The notes: a model not told the origin generated them from the sequence alone. Positions 1 to 12,075 are shown, counted from the first letter of the stretch. The stretch: DNA of 64,000 nucleotides from Drosophila miranda (GCF_003369915.1 NC_046675.1:18228001-18292000), one strand, 5' to 3'. Made by a program: numbers and translations.

Positions 1-58
1 GGGAGCTGTTCCCCCGACTTAAAGCCCAAGAGAAATCCGGCTACGAACTGCAATCAAT

Positions 59-64
59 TTTATT
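59..64 (-). terminator. Poly(A) signal of the PTPA paralog
   Basis: AATAAA on the minus strand, about 20 bases past the stop codon of the gene at 84-1349. A very short 3' UTR is implied. Confidence 0.6.
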
Positions 65-83
65 TTTAGTCAAAAAGAAGGAA

Positions 84-1349
84 TTATAAATGTTTGTCCG
101 CAACATCATCCTTGGACGGGGAGCGTAGGTGGACACTCGCATCGGTCAGAGAGGTGTTTGTGGTGCCAGCAGATAGAATGCTCTCCGAGTCCTCGAAGTC
201 CGGGGACGGAGGCGCGAACTTTGGCGCCGGCTTCTTGGGGGGTGCCTGGTCTGGGGCCTGCTGCCGCCGCTCCTCCTCGAGCTTGAGTTCCAGCTGGCGA
301 CGGCGCAGCGGGGACATGACTCCCAGCCTGGCGTGCTCCATCTGTCGACCCTCCGCGGCCTCGCTGAAGGGCATCAGCTTGCCGAATCGGATGTGTTGCA
401 TGATCTCGAAGTGGGCCAGCACCTCGTCGAGGTACATGAAGAGCAAGCTGCGGTAGATCTTGGCCCAGGAGGAGAGGGCGGCCAGGCTCCACAGCTGGCA
501 GGAGTGCATGGCGAAGGTGCCCATCTTGGTGTCCGCCACGTGCCCGATGCTGCCGATCAGCAGGTACTCCGACCTGTAGCGGGTCATCACGTCTGCGTCG
601 AGCATTTGCCGCGGCGAGAAGGGGGCCTCGTAGCTCAGCTGGGCCACGCCCCAGAGGAACGGCATGAACTGGAAGGTGTCCAGGGAGTAGGCTCCGTGGC
701 TGCCGGCCGACTCCATGGTGTAGATCACCTGCAGACGCCGCACGAACTTCAGGTAGCGCGCGAAGATCAGCAGGGCCGAGGCGGCAACGTCCTCCTCCTG
801 CAGGATCTGCGCCCGGAAGAGGGAGCACATGAAGAAGAGGAAGCTCAGCTCATGGCCGGTGCCGTAGTCGATCCTGGTGGAGTTCCCGAACGACCCGGAC
901 AGGTACTGGCCCAGCTCGTTCACGTATTGGCACTTGCTGGCGGGCACCGCCTTCTCCACCATCGGGTAGATGCCCCGGAGCATGCTGCGCGCCCACCGGC
1001 GGTAGGCCTTATTCCCCTGCTCAATGGAGCTGGCGAACGACGCCGCGTTGTCCACCATGATGGGGGGATTGTTGTGGATCATGGCCTCCAGCTGGTCGAA
1101 GATACCTGCCAGCCGCGTGATGGCCGGGCTGACCGGGAAGCCGTCGTTCAGCCGCAGGCCCTGAATCGTCGTGCTCACGGTGTTGATGTACGCAATCAGC
1201 TCGTGATATGCCTGAGAGACCTCCCACAGGTGCACGTCCTGCTGCTTGACTATCCGCGCCTCTGGCCCCAGGCTAGAGTGGCTGCAGAACTCGGTCATTA
1301 GCCTGATCTTGCCGGCCATCTGCGACTTGTTTCCGCATGTTTCCCCCAT
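84..1349 (-). CDS. CG2104: PP2A phosphatase activator (PTPA) family paralog
   Basis: Single-exon gene of 421 residues. PTPA proteins are peptidyl-prolyl isomerases that load metal into and activate the PP2A catalytic subunit. The family signature GNSTRIDYGTGHE is at residues 155-167, GNKAYRRW at about 112-119, MESAGSHG at 212-219, FQFMPFLWG at about 226-234, and the F-A-x-H-S-x-QLW region follows. The core is complete to about residue 335. A low-complexity Pro/Lys/Glu tail with DFEDSESI follows and is not part of the enzyme core. The ubiquitous PTPA usually reads MEPAGS, so the Pro-to-Ser change and other core differences suggest the diverged paralog rather than Ptpa itself. No introns are present, which fits an origin by retroposition (inference). 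It lies antisense, upstream of the first recognisable plx exon, and may be nested in a plx intron. Start chosen at the first Met of the open frame; no upstream exon is needed. Confidence 0.88.
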   Translation of the reverse strand: MGETCGNKSQMAGKIRLMTEFCSHSSLGPEARIVKQQDVHLWEVSQAYHELIAYINTVSTTIQGLRLNDGFPVSPAITRLAGIFDQLEAMIHNNPPIMVDNAASFASSIEQGNKAYRRWARSMLRGIYPMVEKAVPASKCQYVNELGQYLSGSFGNSTRIDYGTGHELSFLFFMCSLFRAQILQEEDVAASALLIFARYLKFVRRLQVIYTMESAGSHGAYSLDTFQFMPFLWGVAQLSYEAPFSPRQMLDADVMTRYRSEYLLIGSIGHVADTKMGTFAMHSCQLWSLAALSSWAKIYRSLLFMYLDEVLAHFEIMQHIRFGKLMPFSEAAEGRQMEHARLGVMSPLRRRQLELKLEEERRQQAPDQAPPKKPAPKFAPPSPDFEDSESILSAGTTNTSLTDASVHLRSPSKDDVADKHL

Positions 1350-1699
1350 AGTTTGGGATGCAATTTGTATTTGTTATCTATGGTATGGATCAGATCAGAT
1401 CCCTAGGGTATTGGTGTGTGTCAGTGCCGGTGCTGGGCTTTCCAGACTGAATCTGACTATTCCGAAATTTTCAGCTGTCAACACGAGCCACCTACTCGGT
1501 GAAGCAAAACAAAGTCGACCCCTTTAGGAGTCTCCTAAAAGGTGTCTTTCCGTCTGTTTCTATTGAAAGTCGCCCCTTAGTCGTCGGTTAGTCGCTGTCA
1601 CTAATTAGTGATAGATTATTCATCTACGTACGTACTTTAATGCCTTAATAGAGACCTTTGAGGGCTTTAAATCAAGTAGAATTAAGGTAGCATACTTTT

Positions 1700-1790
1700 A
1701 TGGGTCTACTTTAGCACTTTCTACTTTCATCCACTTTCACCCCAAAACTAATATAAGCCCCTATACTCTTCTTCAGTATCGGGTTAACGT
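1700..1790 (-). repeat. Partial copy of an interspersed repeat (TATACCCGATACTC family)
   Basis: The minus strand reads a terminus like that of the fuller copy at 14491: a cgggttaacc-like end with CGATACTGAAG, then a GTATAGGGG-type segment and GTGAAAGTGGATG. It is diverged and truncated; homology outside this core is not clear. Confidence 0.4.
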
Positions 1791-4544
1791 TAGAACATAG
1801 CTAGGAGTCGTGGATCCTCGCTCGTTGCTATGTAGCGGCTTTTAGTTTTCTAGGGATCATCTAGGGACCCCTCGTTATTGGGATCTGCATTCACAGACAG
1901 CGTCCTGGGACACACCCTCCCACCATCCCATCGACATTCACTTGATACTCGATTGTTATACGATTGCCGGCGAAAGTGTGGATTCATGAGAGTTGAATAA
2001 CAGGCATATTCGTAATCGTAAGCAATGGTAATTGGCCCTCCGTAGAACATGTTTGTGGAAGCCAGAGACCAGGTCTCTGGACCTGACCCTTTGCCAGTAG
2101 TATTTCAAGCGTGCAACCCGTTATTAAAGACGTCAGTGGCAGTAAAGCAAATGTAGTTAATGCAAATTATATGGCTACAGTGGGCCAGCAACAACGAACA
2201 AAGCTAAAACAGCCAACGGCCAGCGTCTGCTGCCGCATGGAGACACGGGCAAAAAACGGTTAAAATGTATAAATCACTGGGCGATAGCACGCGACGGCGA
2301 CGGCGACGGCGACGGCGACGTCAACAGCAACGGCAGCGTCATTCAAATGAAAGAGACAGCAACAGCGACAGCAACAGCTGTTTCTGACATGGCGTCTAAC
2401 TGCACTTTAGTGCGAATGGGTGGACGTGCGAGCTAGACGGCAATACTCGTATCTACGAAGCTACGAGAGGCCGAGGAGCAATCTAGAGATGGTCTCGTGC
2501 TCTGTACTGCCATATCGATTGCGCGATCGTGAGAGACACGGGATATTGTCTTTCAATTGTAATGATCCGATTGCGATTAGATGGGACAGTGTCGAAAGTC
2601 TCAAGTGCCTCAATTGATGGTCCGTGACTGAAAGCTCCGACCCACCCGTGTCCATCTCTAGGGCAAATACATGTGCATGCCCGTGTAATTTCATGTAGAA
2701 TCGTGGCATTACCTTCCTTCAATTAGGCCTGAAGGTGACGCAGAGAGCGGTGGAGCGGGGGAGTTCAAAGTGGAGTTTAAAGAGGTCAAGCCGTCAATTG
2801 TTGTAGGGAAAAATGCCATATTACGTATACGCAGCGTGCGTCACAGTTTGCATTATATTCTTGACGCATTTCCATTTCAATGCGGCTGTTGTCCAGCACT
2901 GGAAGAACGAGCGAATGCAGGAGACATGTAGGATCCTCTTTATTTCCAGCCTTATTTGGGTACAGTTGAGTAGAAAAGTTGAGTATCCCTTTTCAGATTT
3001 CAATTTCCTTGTAATGAAAGTGTGCGTGGACGGAAACTGGAACAGAAGAAGAGATCAATCATTTACCATTTACCCGGCCCCTGGGCTCTGTCGACCCCCG
3101 GCAGAGCGACCGAATTTTCTGTGGGTGACGGCAGGCGATAGGCGCTCCTTCGTCAAGAGTCGAAGGAAATTAATTAAAATAAATTGTCACGGCCTCCACT
3201 TAACTGCTGCCATATGTGTGTCAGGCGTTTTCAAAATTTTAATTAAATGCCAAACGGTGAAACGAAACCCGGGACTGCCGGGGACTGCCTGGGACCCAGG
3301 CCAAGATTGCGGCGGCCCTAATGGCTACGAGGTTTCCAGGCAGCCAGTCATTAGGCGTGCTCCCGCAGCAGCTTTCTCAGAGGACATCAATTGCAGGGTT
3401 TTGGTTCTCCAATCTAAGAAGAAGGGTCAATGGAGTATCCTTACTCCCAACTACTAAAATACCAGGTCATCTGAGTTTCCTTATTTTCCTCTTTCCTTTG
3501 CCTTTGCCTTTTCCTTCTCCTTCTCCTTTTGATTGAGTTAAAAGTTTTCCGTTCTGTTTTTCTTAGTATTTAGTTTTCAGAGCTGACGCCCCCAGCCCAA
3601 GGAGCCCCCACGGATCCGCCCCAACACTCTACTGTGCTTTGATTTTAATTTAACTTGTTTCGATATTTAATTAGCGAAGGGTAAGATTTTATTCAAGGCA
3701 GTTCAAAGTCCATTAGAGAGTACACGGATGTTTTCTCGTTCCCCTTGGTACGCCGTGAACTAAATTGGCAAACAAATTCCCCGTACATCTAAAACCTTTG
3801 AGAACGCGAGACTGAAGGGGAGTCCCCTGCCGTCCTACCACTGCTGGCCCTCTGTGTTCGAGTAGGCACAATATACTCGTACTCGTACAAAGATCCCCAA
3901 TGGGGCTAAAGAACATAACGACCTGCTTTTCTGCCGCCTACCTACAACATCGACACACCCTGCTCTGCCCCTGCCGCTGCTCTAAGCACACAACCCAATT
4001 TCCTTGCCCACATCCACACCCAGAGCCACAGCCACAGCCCACATCACCATCGCCTCCCGCTCATAGTTGTTGACACTCCCTGGCTACCAGGCTACCAGGC
4101 TTTCTGGCTTTCGTAGTTGTTAGCATAAAAAGGGGCCAAGAACAAAACGAAAACGTGAAAAAATGAAACGAAAATACAACCAGAAAATAATAGAGAAAGG
4201 CAGACCAGCTGATGAGGTGGAGGCGGATGCGGAGGACTCTACTCTGCCGGAAATGGAGCAGCGGCCATGTTGCCGCGTTGCCACGTTGCCGTGTTGGCAG
4301 GCATGTCACATTGTCATTGCTGCCTCCTTTCCCTTTTTTCTACTTGTGCAGGCAAGTATGTAAACTGATTAAAAAGAATTTAATACTGTTAATCTGCTTC
4401 GCCTAGTGGAAATGAAACGTTCTCACAAAAGATGCCATAACGCGGTTAATTCCCTCTAGTCGCTGCTCTGTTCACAAACGAAAGCAGAACGAGCGGGAAC
4501 GTTGTGAGTCGCAGCTACGGCCGCGACTCTACACTTATACTCGA

Positions 4545-4775
4545 TGCTCAGGCTCTCCCCCCTTTGTGGGGGCTGGGAAATACACTTGTAACAGTGTGAT
4601 ATCTCAAGAGTCTGGATACTCTTATAGGGACGGACGGACAGACAGGGCTCAATCGACTCGGCTATAGATTCTAAGCAAGAATTTATGTACTTTATGGGGT
4701 CGGAAACGCTTCCTTCTGGACGTTACACACCACCACTTTGCCCACAAATCTTATACACCCCAGTACTCTGCGATT
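4545..4775 (-). repeat. Interspersed repeat copy (TATACCCGATACTC family)
   Basis: The reverse strand contains the same ordered blocks as the copy at 14491: GTAACGTCCAGAAGGAAGC, CCCATAAAGTA, AGCCGAGTCGATTGAGCC, a run of CTGTCCGTCC, and TCACACTGTTACAAGTG. No coding capacity is visible. The family is a non-autonomous element or a terminal repeat; its class is not determined here. Confidence 0.65.
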
Positions 4776-5132
4776 ACCGGCTATAAAATGGAGCTAAGAA
4801 TACAGGAAATTACAAGGACTTACTTCGCGAATATCCGAGATTAAAGCTAACTTAATCTGCACCTCTGCTTTGGAGAGGCCTTTTAAATCTACAAATATGT
4901 ATCTTCAGTCGTCCAGCATTTCTTCTTTTATATCAATTTGTATGTTTATGTCTCAATCCATTATTAATGTCAACCAAATTGTATATCAGATATCGAATAG
5001 AAGAAGAAGAAAGGATCTAATCCCGACTTCAAGCGCATAATACTATATACACCGAACCAATGCTTAATTCTGTGCTCGAGCCTGCGAAATATTTACATAC
5101 TAATCATGTTGGTTGTCTTGGTTTTCTTGCAG

Positions 5133-5657
5133 CTATCGGTGGGCATTGAGAATGGCATACTCGAGTCGTACAACTCGGACTTTGAGCTGCAGTTCAGCCA
5201 TCCCCTGAAGCACATCGTGGGCATGTGCCGCATCGTACACAAGCCGCAGGCCAAGAGCATCGGCAATGGGTTTCTCCAGCTCAAATCTGGCGCTGGCCAG
5301 GCGGCAGGCAGTGGCCCCTCCTGCGCCGCCACCGCCTTGATGCCTGGTGGCAGCTGCAGCAGCAGCAGCAGCTCGCTGGCCGCCAACGGACTGCGGCAAA
5401 CCCTAACCGCGTCCACATCCTACGGCTCGCTCTCGTCCAGCGCGGCCTCCGCTTATCAGCAGCAGCAGCAGCAGGCGGCGGCGGCGGCGGCAGCAGTGGC
5501 AGCAGCGGCCGCGGCTGCTGATGGGAGTGGAGCGGCGGAGCAGTCGCAGAATTTCATGGAATTCCAAGGACCCATCACCGGACTGGTCTACTTGCTGAAG
5601 GATCCGAAGGATCCGCTGCTGCACATTTATCTGTTTGAGTGCGAAACCATCGAGGAG
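5133..5657 (+). CDS. plx: pollux exon: C-terminal half of the first PTB domain
   Basis: An internal exon in phase 0 at both ends: acceptor TTTTCTTGCAG before 5133, donor GAG|GTAAGT at 5657/5658. It encodes the second half of the first PTB/PID domain of the TBC1D1/TBC1D4 (AS160) family. The conserved start is about 30 residues (ENGILESYNSDFELQF onward) and the end is GPITGLVYLLKDPKDP to CETIEE. Between them sits about 100 residues of Ser-, Gln- and Ala-rich sequence, including CAG and GCG runs at 5458-5520, inserted in the fold. The reading joins in frame to the exon at 16737. An in-frame ATG at 5106 lies in the polypyrimidine tract of the acceptor, so it is not the likely start. The exon or exons for the N-terminal half of this PTB domain are not recognisable in the window and are probably to the left of position 1. 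Confidence 0.82.
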
Positions 5658-8600
5658 GTAAGTTCAGGGCCCACTCAAAGCCCGAGGAAAGCCAGATGAA
5701 TGCCGGATGACGGATGGGAAAACTTGTCGACAGCCTGGGCCGACATTGTGTCAGTTGTGTGTCTGTGGTGGGAGCCATGTGGAATGCATGTGTGGGGACA
5801 GTTGGTGGACTTTTGAAATGCCCTCAAATGGAAATGTTTTTAAAAGTTACCACACAATAGTTTTCCATGGAAACTACTCGGATTAAATTGCACAGAACGG
5901 GGGAGGAAGCGCTCTAAGGCTCCTAAGCTCTAAAGGTTTTGCGGCTTTGTTTGTGGAACAATGGCTCGGGATGCCTAATGAGCGACGACTTCTGGTTCCA
6001 GAATCTACCAGATGTGAATTTCAAATTGCATTTCTCATTTTTAGTTGCGGTTTGTCTGAGAAGTAGTGGAGGCTGCAGAAGAGCGGGGATATCTACATAC
6101 ATACTATATTCCAAGGTGCATATTGTATTCCAGTGAAATGTAGACTTGTAGATTTATAAATCTTGTGAATGCAAATAGAAAATGGATAGAAAATGGATCT
6201 GCAATCAACGATTTTTGCTTTTTTGGTGGTGTGGTGCCACTCACACGCGACTCTTCGAGACTGTCTTCTAGGGATGTTAAATATTGGTATATAATGAATA
6301 CTGATATATTTATATATATTTTTTTTTAATAATATATTTGTTGGTAACATTTTTCCTTGCTCGGCGGAAAAAACAATACTTTTTACTTTTCTAAATATCA
6401 TTTAATATAGATATTTTTGTGGGATAGGTATAAAACGAAAATAAGATATTTTCCATACTTATCAAATATCAAAAACCTTCAAAGAGGTTACAAAGAGGTG
6501 ACAGACAGTGCACTCTCAGTCACATTCGTTCGAAGTGCGCTCTCATCACCTCGCTGCTATACGCACTCTCCTACCAAAAGACAAGAGTAACGGACAGACA
6601 AATGGCGGTGACAAGCGACACAGGAAGCAACGGAACAGCAGAGGCTGAGAACAATCTCGTAGTCAGTTCATGCACCGATATTACAACATATACATATTTG
6701 AAGAGATGATATTACCGACCATATTACGACCAACCAATATTCCATGATTTCGGGCTGTCACCTAGAAGTGAAGCACTAGCTTGTACACTAATTTATACTC
6801 TGATTCCGTAAAGTAGCTAACGACCCACTAGTTAATGACCCAGAAACTGAAATAAAAACATTTTTCCATGTTGTTAACAAATTACTGAGCTACAGAACAT
6901 GCGAACGGCGAGGCGAGCTTCTGCCACTGGAGTCGCAGTCTTCCGCTTCGTGCCCGGAGAAAACAACCGAATACTGTGTCCATCCAATAACTGGTTCAAC
7001 GCTACAACGATCTAGATCTGACCCCTTTTCCTTATCACGAAACCCTCATGGGCGTGTCCTCTTCATTAGTCACGCCATAAAATGACTTCCGCTTGCCTTT
7101 CTAATCAAAACCTTAGGTCGTAGGACTGTGCGGCAGTGCCAAAAGCTCAGCTCCTGCTACAACACCCACCCAACAGGCTCCACATATGTATGGGGATGGC
7201 TCATCGAGTTGTATTGCTGTGTTTATTGATCAAATGGGTTGGACAATGTATGTAGAGTAAACTAAATCCCGTTCGCTTCGTCTCTTCAAGCCTGTATCTT
7301 CTCTGTTGGTATCGACGTTGATGGAGCTACCAGGCGTGTAACACCACCCACCGTAGAGCTCACAGCTCGTCACAGCTCGATGCTGCGAGTCATTAGAAGT
7401 ACTCGTACTCCTCCGACTACGAATATGTGTATATTTGAGTAAAATCCGACCAGTTAAGAGAACTATATGCCAGATTGATGTGAAATCGATTTCGCATGCG
7501 TTTTTTTTTGTTATTTCACCTTTTGTGATGCGTGTACCATAAATATAGGACATCGAATTATTTGGCATATATTTTTTTCATTGAACGCTTTTCCACTTCA
7601 TTTAAGCGTAATTGCTATGGATTTTGCATGTGTTGTGTGTGTGTGCGGGTCCTGTTGTTGCCTCGTTGCATGTCAAAAGCGCTTTAAGCCATGTCCGGAT
7701 GGCGGCCTCTTCCCCCTTTGCCATGGGAGTTGGCCTGTGTTTTGGCATTGATGTGGACCCCGTCTGGTTGTTGACTGCGAGGTCTCGGTGGGTGAGAGTT
7801 CGCGTAGTTCGCAGAGTTTGGCCCCGATCTGTGTCTGCTGCCTGAAATGCTTTCAGCTGCTTGGCTATCAGATGGCAACTGGGTCACATAACTTGTTTGA
7901 CTTTAACTGGGTTCCACAGGGGATATAAATATCAATTGCTTAAGCAAAAAGGTCCAAAGAAAAGGCGTGATAAGCTGAGCACACCTCGACATAAATGCCC
8001 AGCCGTCCCTCTGGATACACGCCACCAACTGAGGCACTAATTGGTGCCATTAGGCGGTAAGATAAACGCACTTAACTGCCATCCATACACTCCTTCCTTT
8101 CCACCCGGAGGGAGCGAAGAGCGGGCAAACCCCTAGGAAAATGCAGGAAGAGGGAACCTGATGAGCAGGGCATACTTCTGGGGAGCAGGCGCATATGTGC
8201 TCCAAAGCAGCTGCGGCACTTCAACCACATCATAGGCTCATAAATATTTAAGGGCTCAGCCCCGCCCCGCCCAATTTTCTATTCTGTTTCGCTACTGGAA
8301 ACGGTTGGGACCTGTCCCGGTTAGCAGGCGGATCCGTGCCTTGTCCTCTGCTAAATGACGCGTGGCGCAGAGGTGCCATTCGCCTGTTTAAACTTTGGGC
8401 TACCCACCTGGTTCTGGGCAGGACCTAGGACCCAGCCGAGAGTTCAAGGCCTGGCCATCTCGGTTGGTCCTTTCCTCGAGTGGGTTTGCATCCTGTGTCC
8501 TGACCGTCAGCAGTTTGAAGACTGCACACAGAAAAGGGCTCAAACCGACTCAGACCTTTTTTGGTAGGAATTCGAGTATACTCGTACCATATCCCGTGTA

Positions 8601-11600
8601 CGGCGTACACGCTCTGGCCGCTTCTTGACGAACAACTTGGCACAAAGAAACTTTTCGTAACTAAAGTTCAGAGCTGTAGGGAGGTGGGAAGAGGAGCACG
8701 TTCTTTCTCACTTTTATTTCCTCGTTGAATCCCTCCCATTGAATAGGGACGTTCGAAGAACTTGGAACCATTTAGGAATAAGAAAGTACTCCTCTATGAT
8801 TCGATTATATTCGCAGCTCTGCTGCCTGGCTTTTTAGACTGATTTCAGTTTATTCGTTGACTGGTGAGCCGTTCGATGGAAATTTGTTAGGCTTGGTAAA
8901 CTTTTTGCCACTAAAAGATGTTCCACTGCATCTGAACAAACACTTCGATTGCTGAAGAACTGATATTTTATTGGAATTAGATACAAAGACCTCTTTTTAA
9001 GATACTATGTTTTGTTAACATGTTCTTCCCTGATTCAACTGATTTCCAACTGATTCAACAACGATATCATCTTTAGACCATAGTCTTGTTATTCTTAGAA
9101 GGCTGTAGTGCAACTCGACCACTAATGCGCATTTCCGCCAAAACGAATATTAAAAGTCAAGAAAAAACCGATTTCCATATACTTTTGTCCCGATATTATT
9201 TTGTGAATGTGCATGGAAAATGAACACTGAATATTTTATATAGAGTCTTGCAATTTCTTACCCCAGCCTCAGTACCAATGTAACGTCAGGACATTTTTTG
9301 GCTTCAATCTTTAAAACCGTACATTACAGAAATCTGTATATTTAAGCTTTTAATGGAATTTAGTACTCCTGCTGAGATTTCCTTCTATAGAGTGCAGGGC
9401 ATTCACCTAGGATGTGCTGCTATGTTTCGTGCTCCTTCTCCCAGAGTGCCCTGTAAGATATGCCTGGTAGCTCCGAGTGCTTCTTCTTGATGTTCCTGGC
9501 CTCTCCCGCCATGGCCATGACAATAAATATTCTTGATCAGCCTCGGATCACTTTCAGTCTGTGCGTCTGTTTCTTTTTGATTTAATCACTCCCTCTCTCC
9601 CGCTGTAAGCAATGGATCGAGAATCCTTATAGCCACCACAGAATATAATATTGGCCTCGTTTGTATGAAGTTACATAGATATTAATTATATTTTTCAACG
9701 AAATGTTGATTGAACCCTTGACGTCGGACAACACAACGGATTATCGATTGTGGATCCGCTGATTGCCGTGTCCCCAAATTTGAATTCCATGTGCAAATGG
9801 CAGATGGCTGACGGTGTGGCTGTGAACGGGGGGGGGGACGTGTGTAATTTATGATTTTATTTACCACGTATCAAGTATTCGCAGCGTTGTCTCCCTTTCG
9901 CTTTCCATTGCTCTTTCTCCGCATGTTCCTTCACTGCCCTACTCTCTGGCGCTCTCCCATTCGCTCTCACCGCTGTAGCTGTGGCTTCTTCGATTTCGCA
10001 TGCGCAGGTCGCTTCATTCATTCAGTTGTTGCCTGCTTCGGCTGTGGCTGTGGCTATGGAAGTGGCTGTCGCTGTCGCTGTCGCGTTGCTTGGCTGGGGA
10101 TCTGCTGCTGCCCTCAGTCGTCTGACGGCAATCGAACCGCGTGCGCGCTCCGCTGTGAAGGCGGCGACAGCTCCCCCCAACGAGAGTGCTGGCAGAAAAA
10201 GCTAAAAAGCTGATGTGAAACTACTTATAATAAACATATAGTAAATAAATACGAGTTACTGGGCGCAAACCGGGCTAAAGGCATTACCATTGTTCGCTTC
10301 AACGAATTGCTGGAACGAACACAAAAAATAAACTTGATTTTAGAGCTGGGTGCACAAAACCCCGAACAAAAAATGCAAAAAAGTGATTAGCAAATAAAAA
10401 ATCGAAAACAGAACGTATAGAAAACAAAAATAAATCGGTTACTGAAACACACCAATAAAAATAAAATCCATAGCAAAATACATATGCATACAGATATATT
10501 AATTATACATCCAAACACTTTTCGGTCTGCCTTGAGATATCCACAATTTTCACATTCTTCGCACAATTGAAATGCCACTTGAAGACCATAAACAAATCAA
10601 TTGAGACTCGCTCACGTGGAGTCGAAGCTGGACCGGATCCAACATAATCCACGGGCTACGGTTAAGAATGACCTTCGACCTTGCATGAAGTTCTCTGGGC
10701 TTCTCAATAGGCTTTCATTGTCCCAAATATCGTACGAGTACTCGTATAACGGCTATCCGCAAAGTGCCTTTCGCAAACATCTCGACATCGAAATCAATTC
10801 GGACGCCAAGCAAAGCAAAGCGAGACCCAAAGCAAAGTCAATTAACGCGACAATTAGCAGAGGCGCGAGATAAAGATAGAAGATAGATGGATAAACAAAT
10901 GCACATAGTACTACTACTACATACATATGTACATATGTATATCTATATATACATTTATAAATACACACTGACATTGTATTGTAGGAGAATGTATTATTAT
11001 CGGTGCTTGTTCCCGGTACTCCCCTGAGCCGGAGGTTCTAGAGACAACTGCAGCTCTGGGAACCTTTTTAATTATAATGATTTATCGGGCAGCCAAGCGC
11101 AGATGACAGTACTTTGACCCTTCCGTCCCTTCTCTGTCTCCCGATCGGCCCATCGGCCCATCGGCCCATCTCCCTCTCTCTCACCAACAGCTGATCCGTT
11201 GGGCCGACAACTGTTTGTTCGAAATTCGAAAATACTTTCGTTAGTCGCGGGAATCTGTTGGCTATCGAAGCACACTCGGTTCGCATTTGTCACGGGCCTT
11301 GATGGTCATTTCAAAGTAAATGGGCATCGTGTAAGGTCCGTTATATGTAGTGTAGTGTAGCGTGCCCCGAGCGAGTAGTCTTTGGCTCACTGAAAGGGGG
11401 AGGGGGTGTGTGATGTACATATGTGGATACATATAATGTGATGATAATTCAAAAATATCTGATAATAAAAGAATACAAAAATTGGCCATTGACAAAGTGT
11501 GAGGAAAAAAGAATAAAAAGCAGTGTTCTCTTTTTCAAATTAGCTGTCAAAAAGTGGTGTTAATATTATTCATCAAATATAAAGTGAATTATCGAAATAA

Positions 11601-11994
11601 AAAGTTCAACAAAATGCAATACAGCAAATAAAATGAAATACATAAAATATAATAATTATTAAATTAAAACGATATAAAAAAGCAACAAATGAATCAATTC
11701 ACAGTGTCACAGCTTATGTTTAATACAAATTAATTACAACACTAATAACAAAATAAATAAAATATGTTTAAATATTCTTGAAACAGCTTCATCATTTTAC
11801 GAACTTTTCTATAAAAAAAAAAGACTATTTTTACCATGGAAAACTTGTGATATTCACTTATACGTAAACTTTGACCTCGAACCAGAACAAGAAACACGCT
11901 CAAAATAGAACCTTGTGATAATAAGCTGCTGCGAGAGTTGCAAGTGTAAGTTGGGGCAGGAATACAGACGCGGCGGAGGATCAGCAGCTTCAAT
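5658..11994. other. Large plx intron, non-coding
   Basis: No coding exon with recognisable homology. It holds an AT-rich stretch near 6280-6340, a GC-rich segment with initiator-like TCAGTC near 6510-6700, a LINE remnant at 9361-9540, a G-run near 9829, a GC-rich block at 9880-10210 and a CGGCCCAT triplication near 11150. The last kilobase before 11995 is very AT-rich. Confidence 0.5.
9361..9540 (-). mobile_element. Degraded non-LTR retrotransposon 3' fragment
   Basis: The minus strand encodes a block like RALWEKEHET, stop, QHILGECPALYRRK. This resembles the cysteine/histidine-rich segment near the C terminus of R1/I/LOA-type LINE ORF2 proteins, where HxLxxCPAL is typical. The stop codon and missing cysteines mark it as dead. 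No longer flanking homology was recognised. Confidence 0.4.
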
Positions 11995-12075
11995 ATGTTT
12001 ACTGTGCCGTTCCACCGGGACACCATCCTGACGACCTCGGTCAGCGATGCATCGGTGCTCAACAAGAGCCGGGCC
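11995..12075 (+). CDS. plx: Probable alternative first coding exon of pollux
   Basis: ATG followed by 26 codons (MFTVPFHRDTILTT onward) ending in AAC AAG AGC CGG GCC, then the donor GTACGT. The exon ends in phase 0, exactly what the plx exon at 16737 needs (its first codon is ATG for MAELMHQ). Codon use is GC-rich, unlike the AT-rich DNA before it. A short isoform beginning here would lack the first PTB domain but keep the second PTB and the TBC domain. The start context CAATATG is acceptable. It was called from splice fit and composition rather than homology, so it could be a chance open frame; a transcript would settle it. Confidence 0.55.

Larger units (their letters stand above)
1350..5132. 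other. Non-coding stretch between the PTPA paralog and the first visible plx exon
   Basis: No exon with recognisable homology. It probably holds the PTPA paralog promoter just above 1350 and plx intron sequence. A GC-rich CGACGG hexamer run sits near 2290-2330, and two partial copies of an interspersed repeat are near 1700-1790 and 4545-4775. The 3160-3320 segment resembles ordinary conserved fly intron DNA. The N-terminal half of the first plx PTB domain was looked for here and not found. Confidence 0.5.

Noticed and set aside
106..1301. Long frames overlapping the PTPA paralog (106-828 minus, 333-1301 plus)
   Set aside because: Shadows of the real frame in GC-rich coding DNA; repetitive Gly/Ala/Arg/His translations.
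2813..3457. 214-codon plus-strand frame before the first plx exon
   Set aside because: No homology, mixed composition, and the DNA looks like conserved fly intron. Did not fit as the missing N-terminal part of PTB1.
5106..5132. ATG at 5106 as the start of plx
   Set aside because: It lies in the polypyrimidine tract of a good acceptor and would leave PTB1 without its first half.
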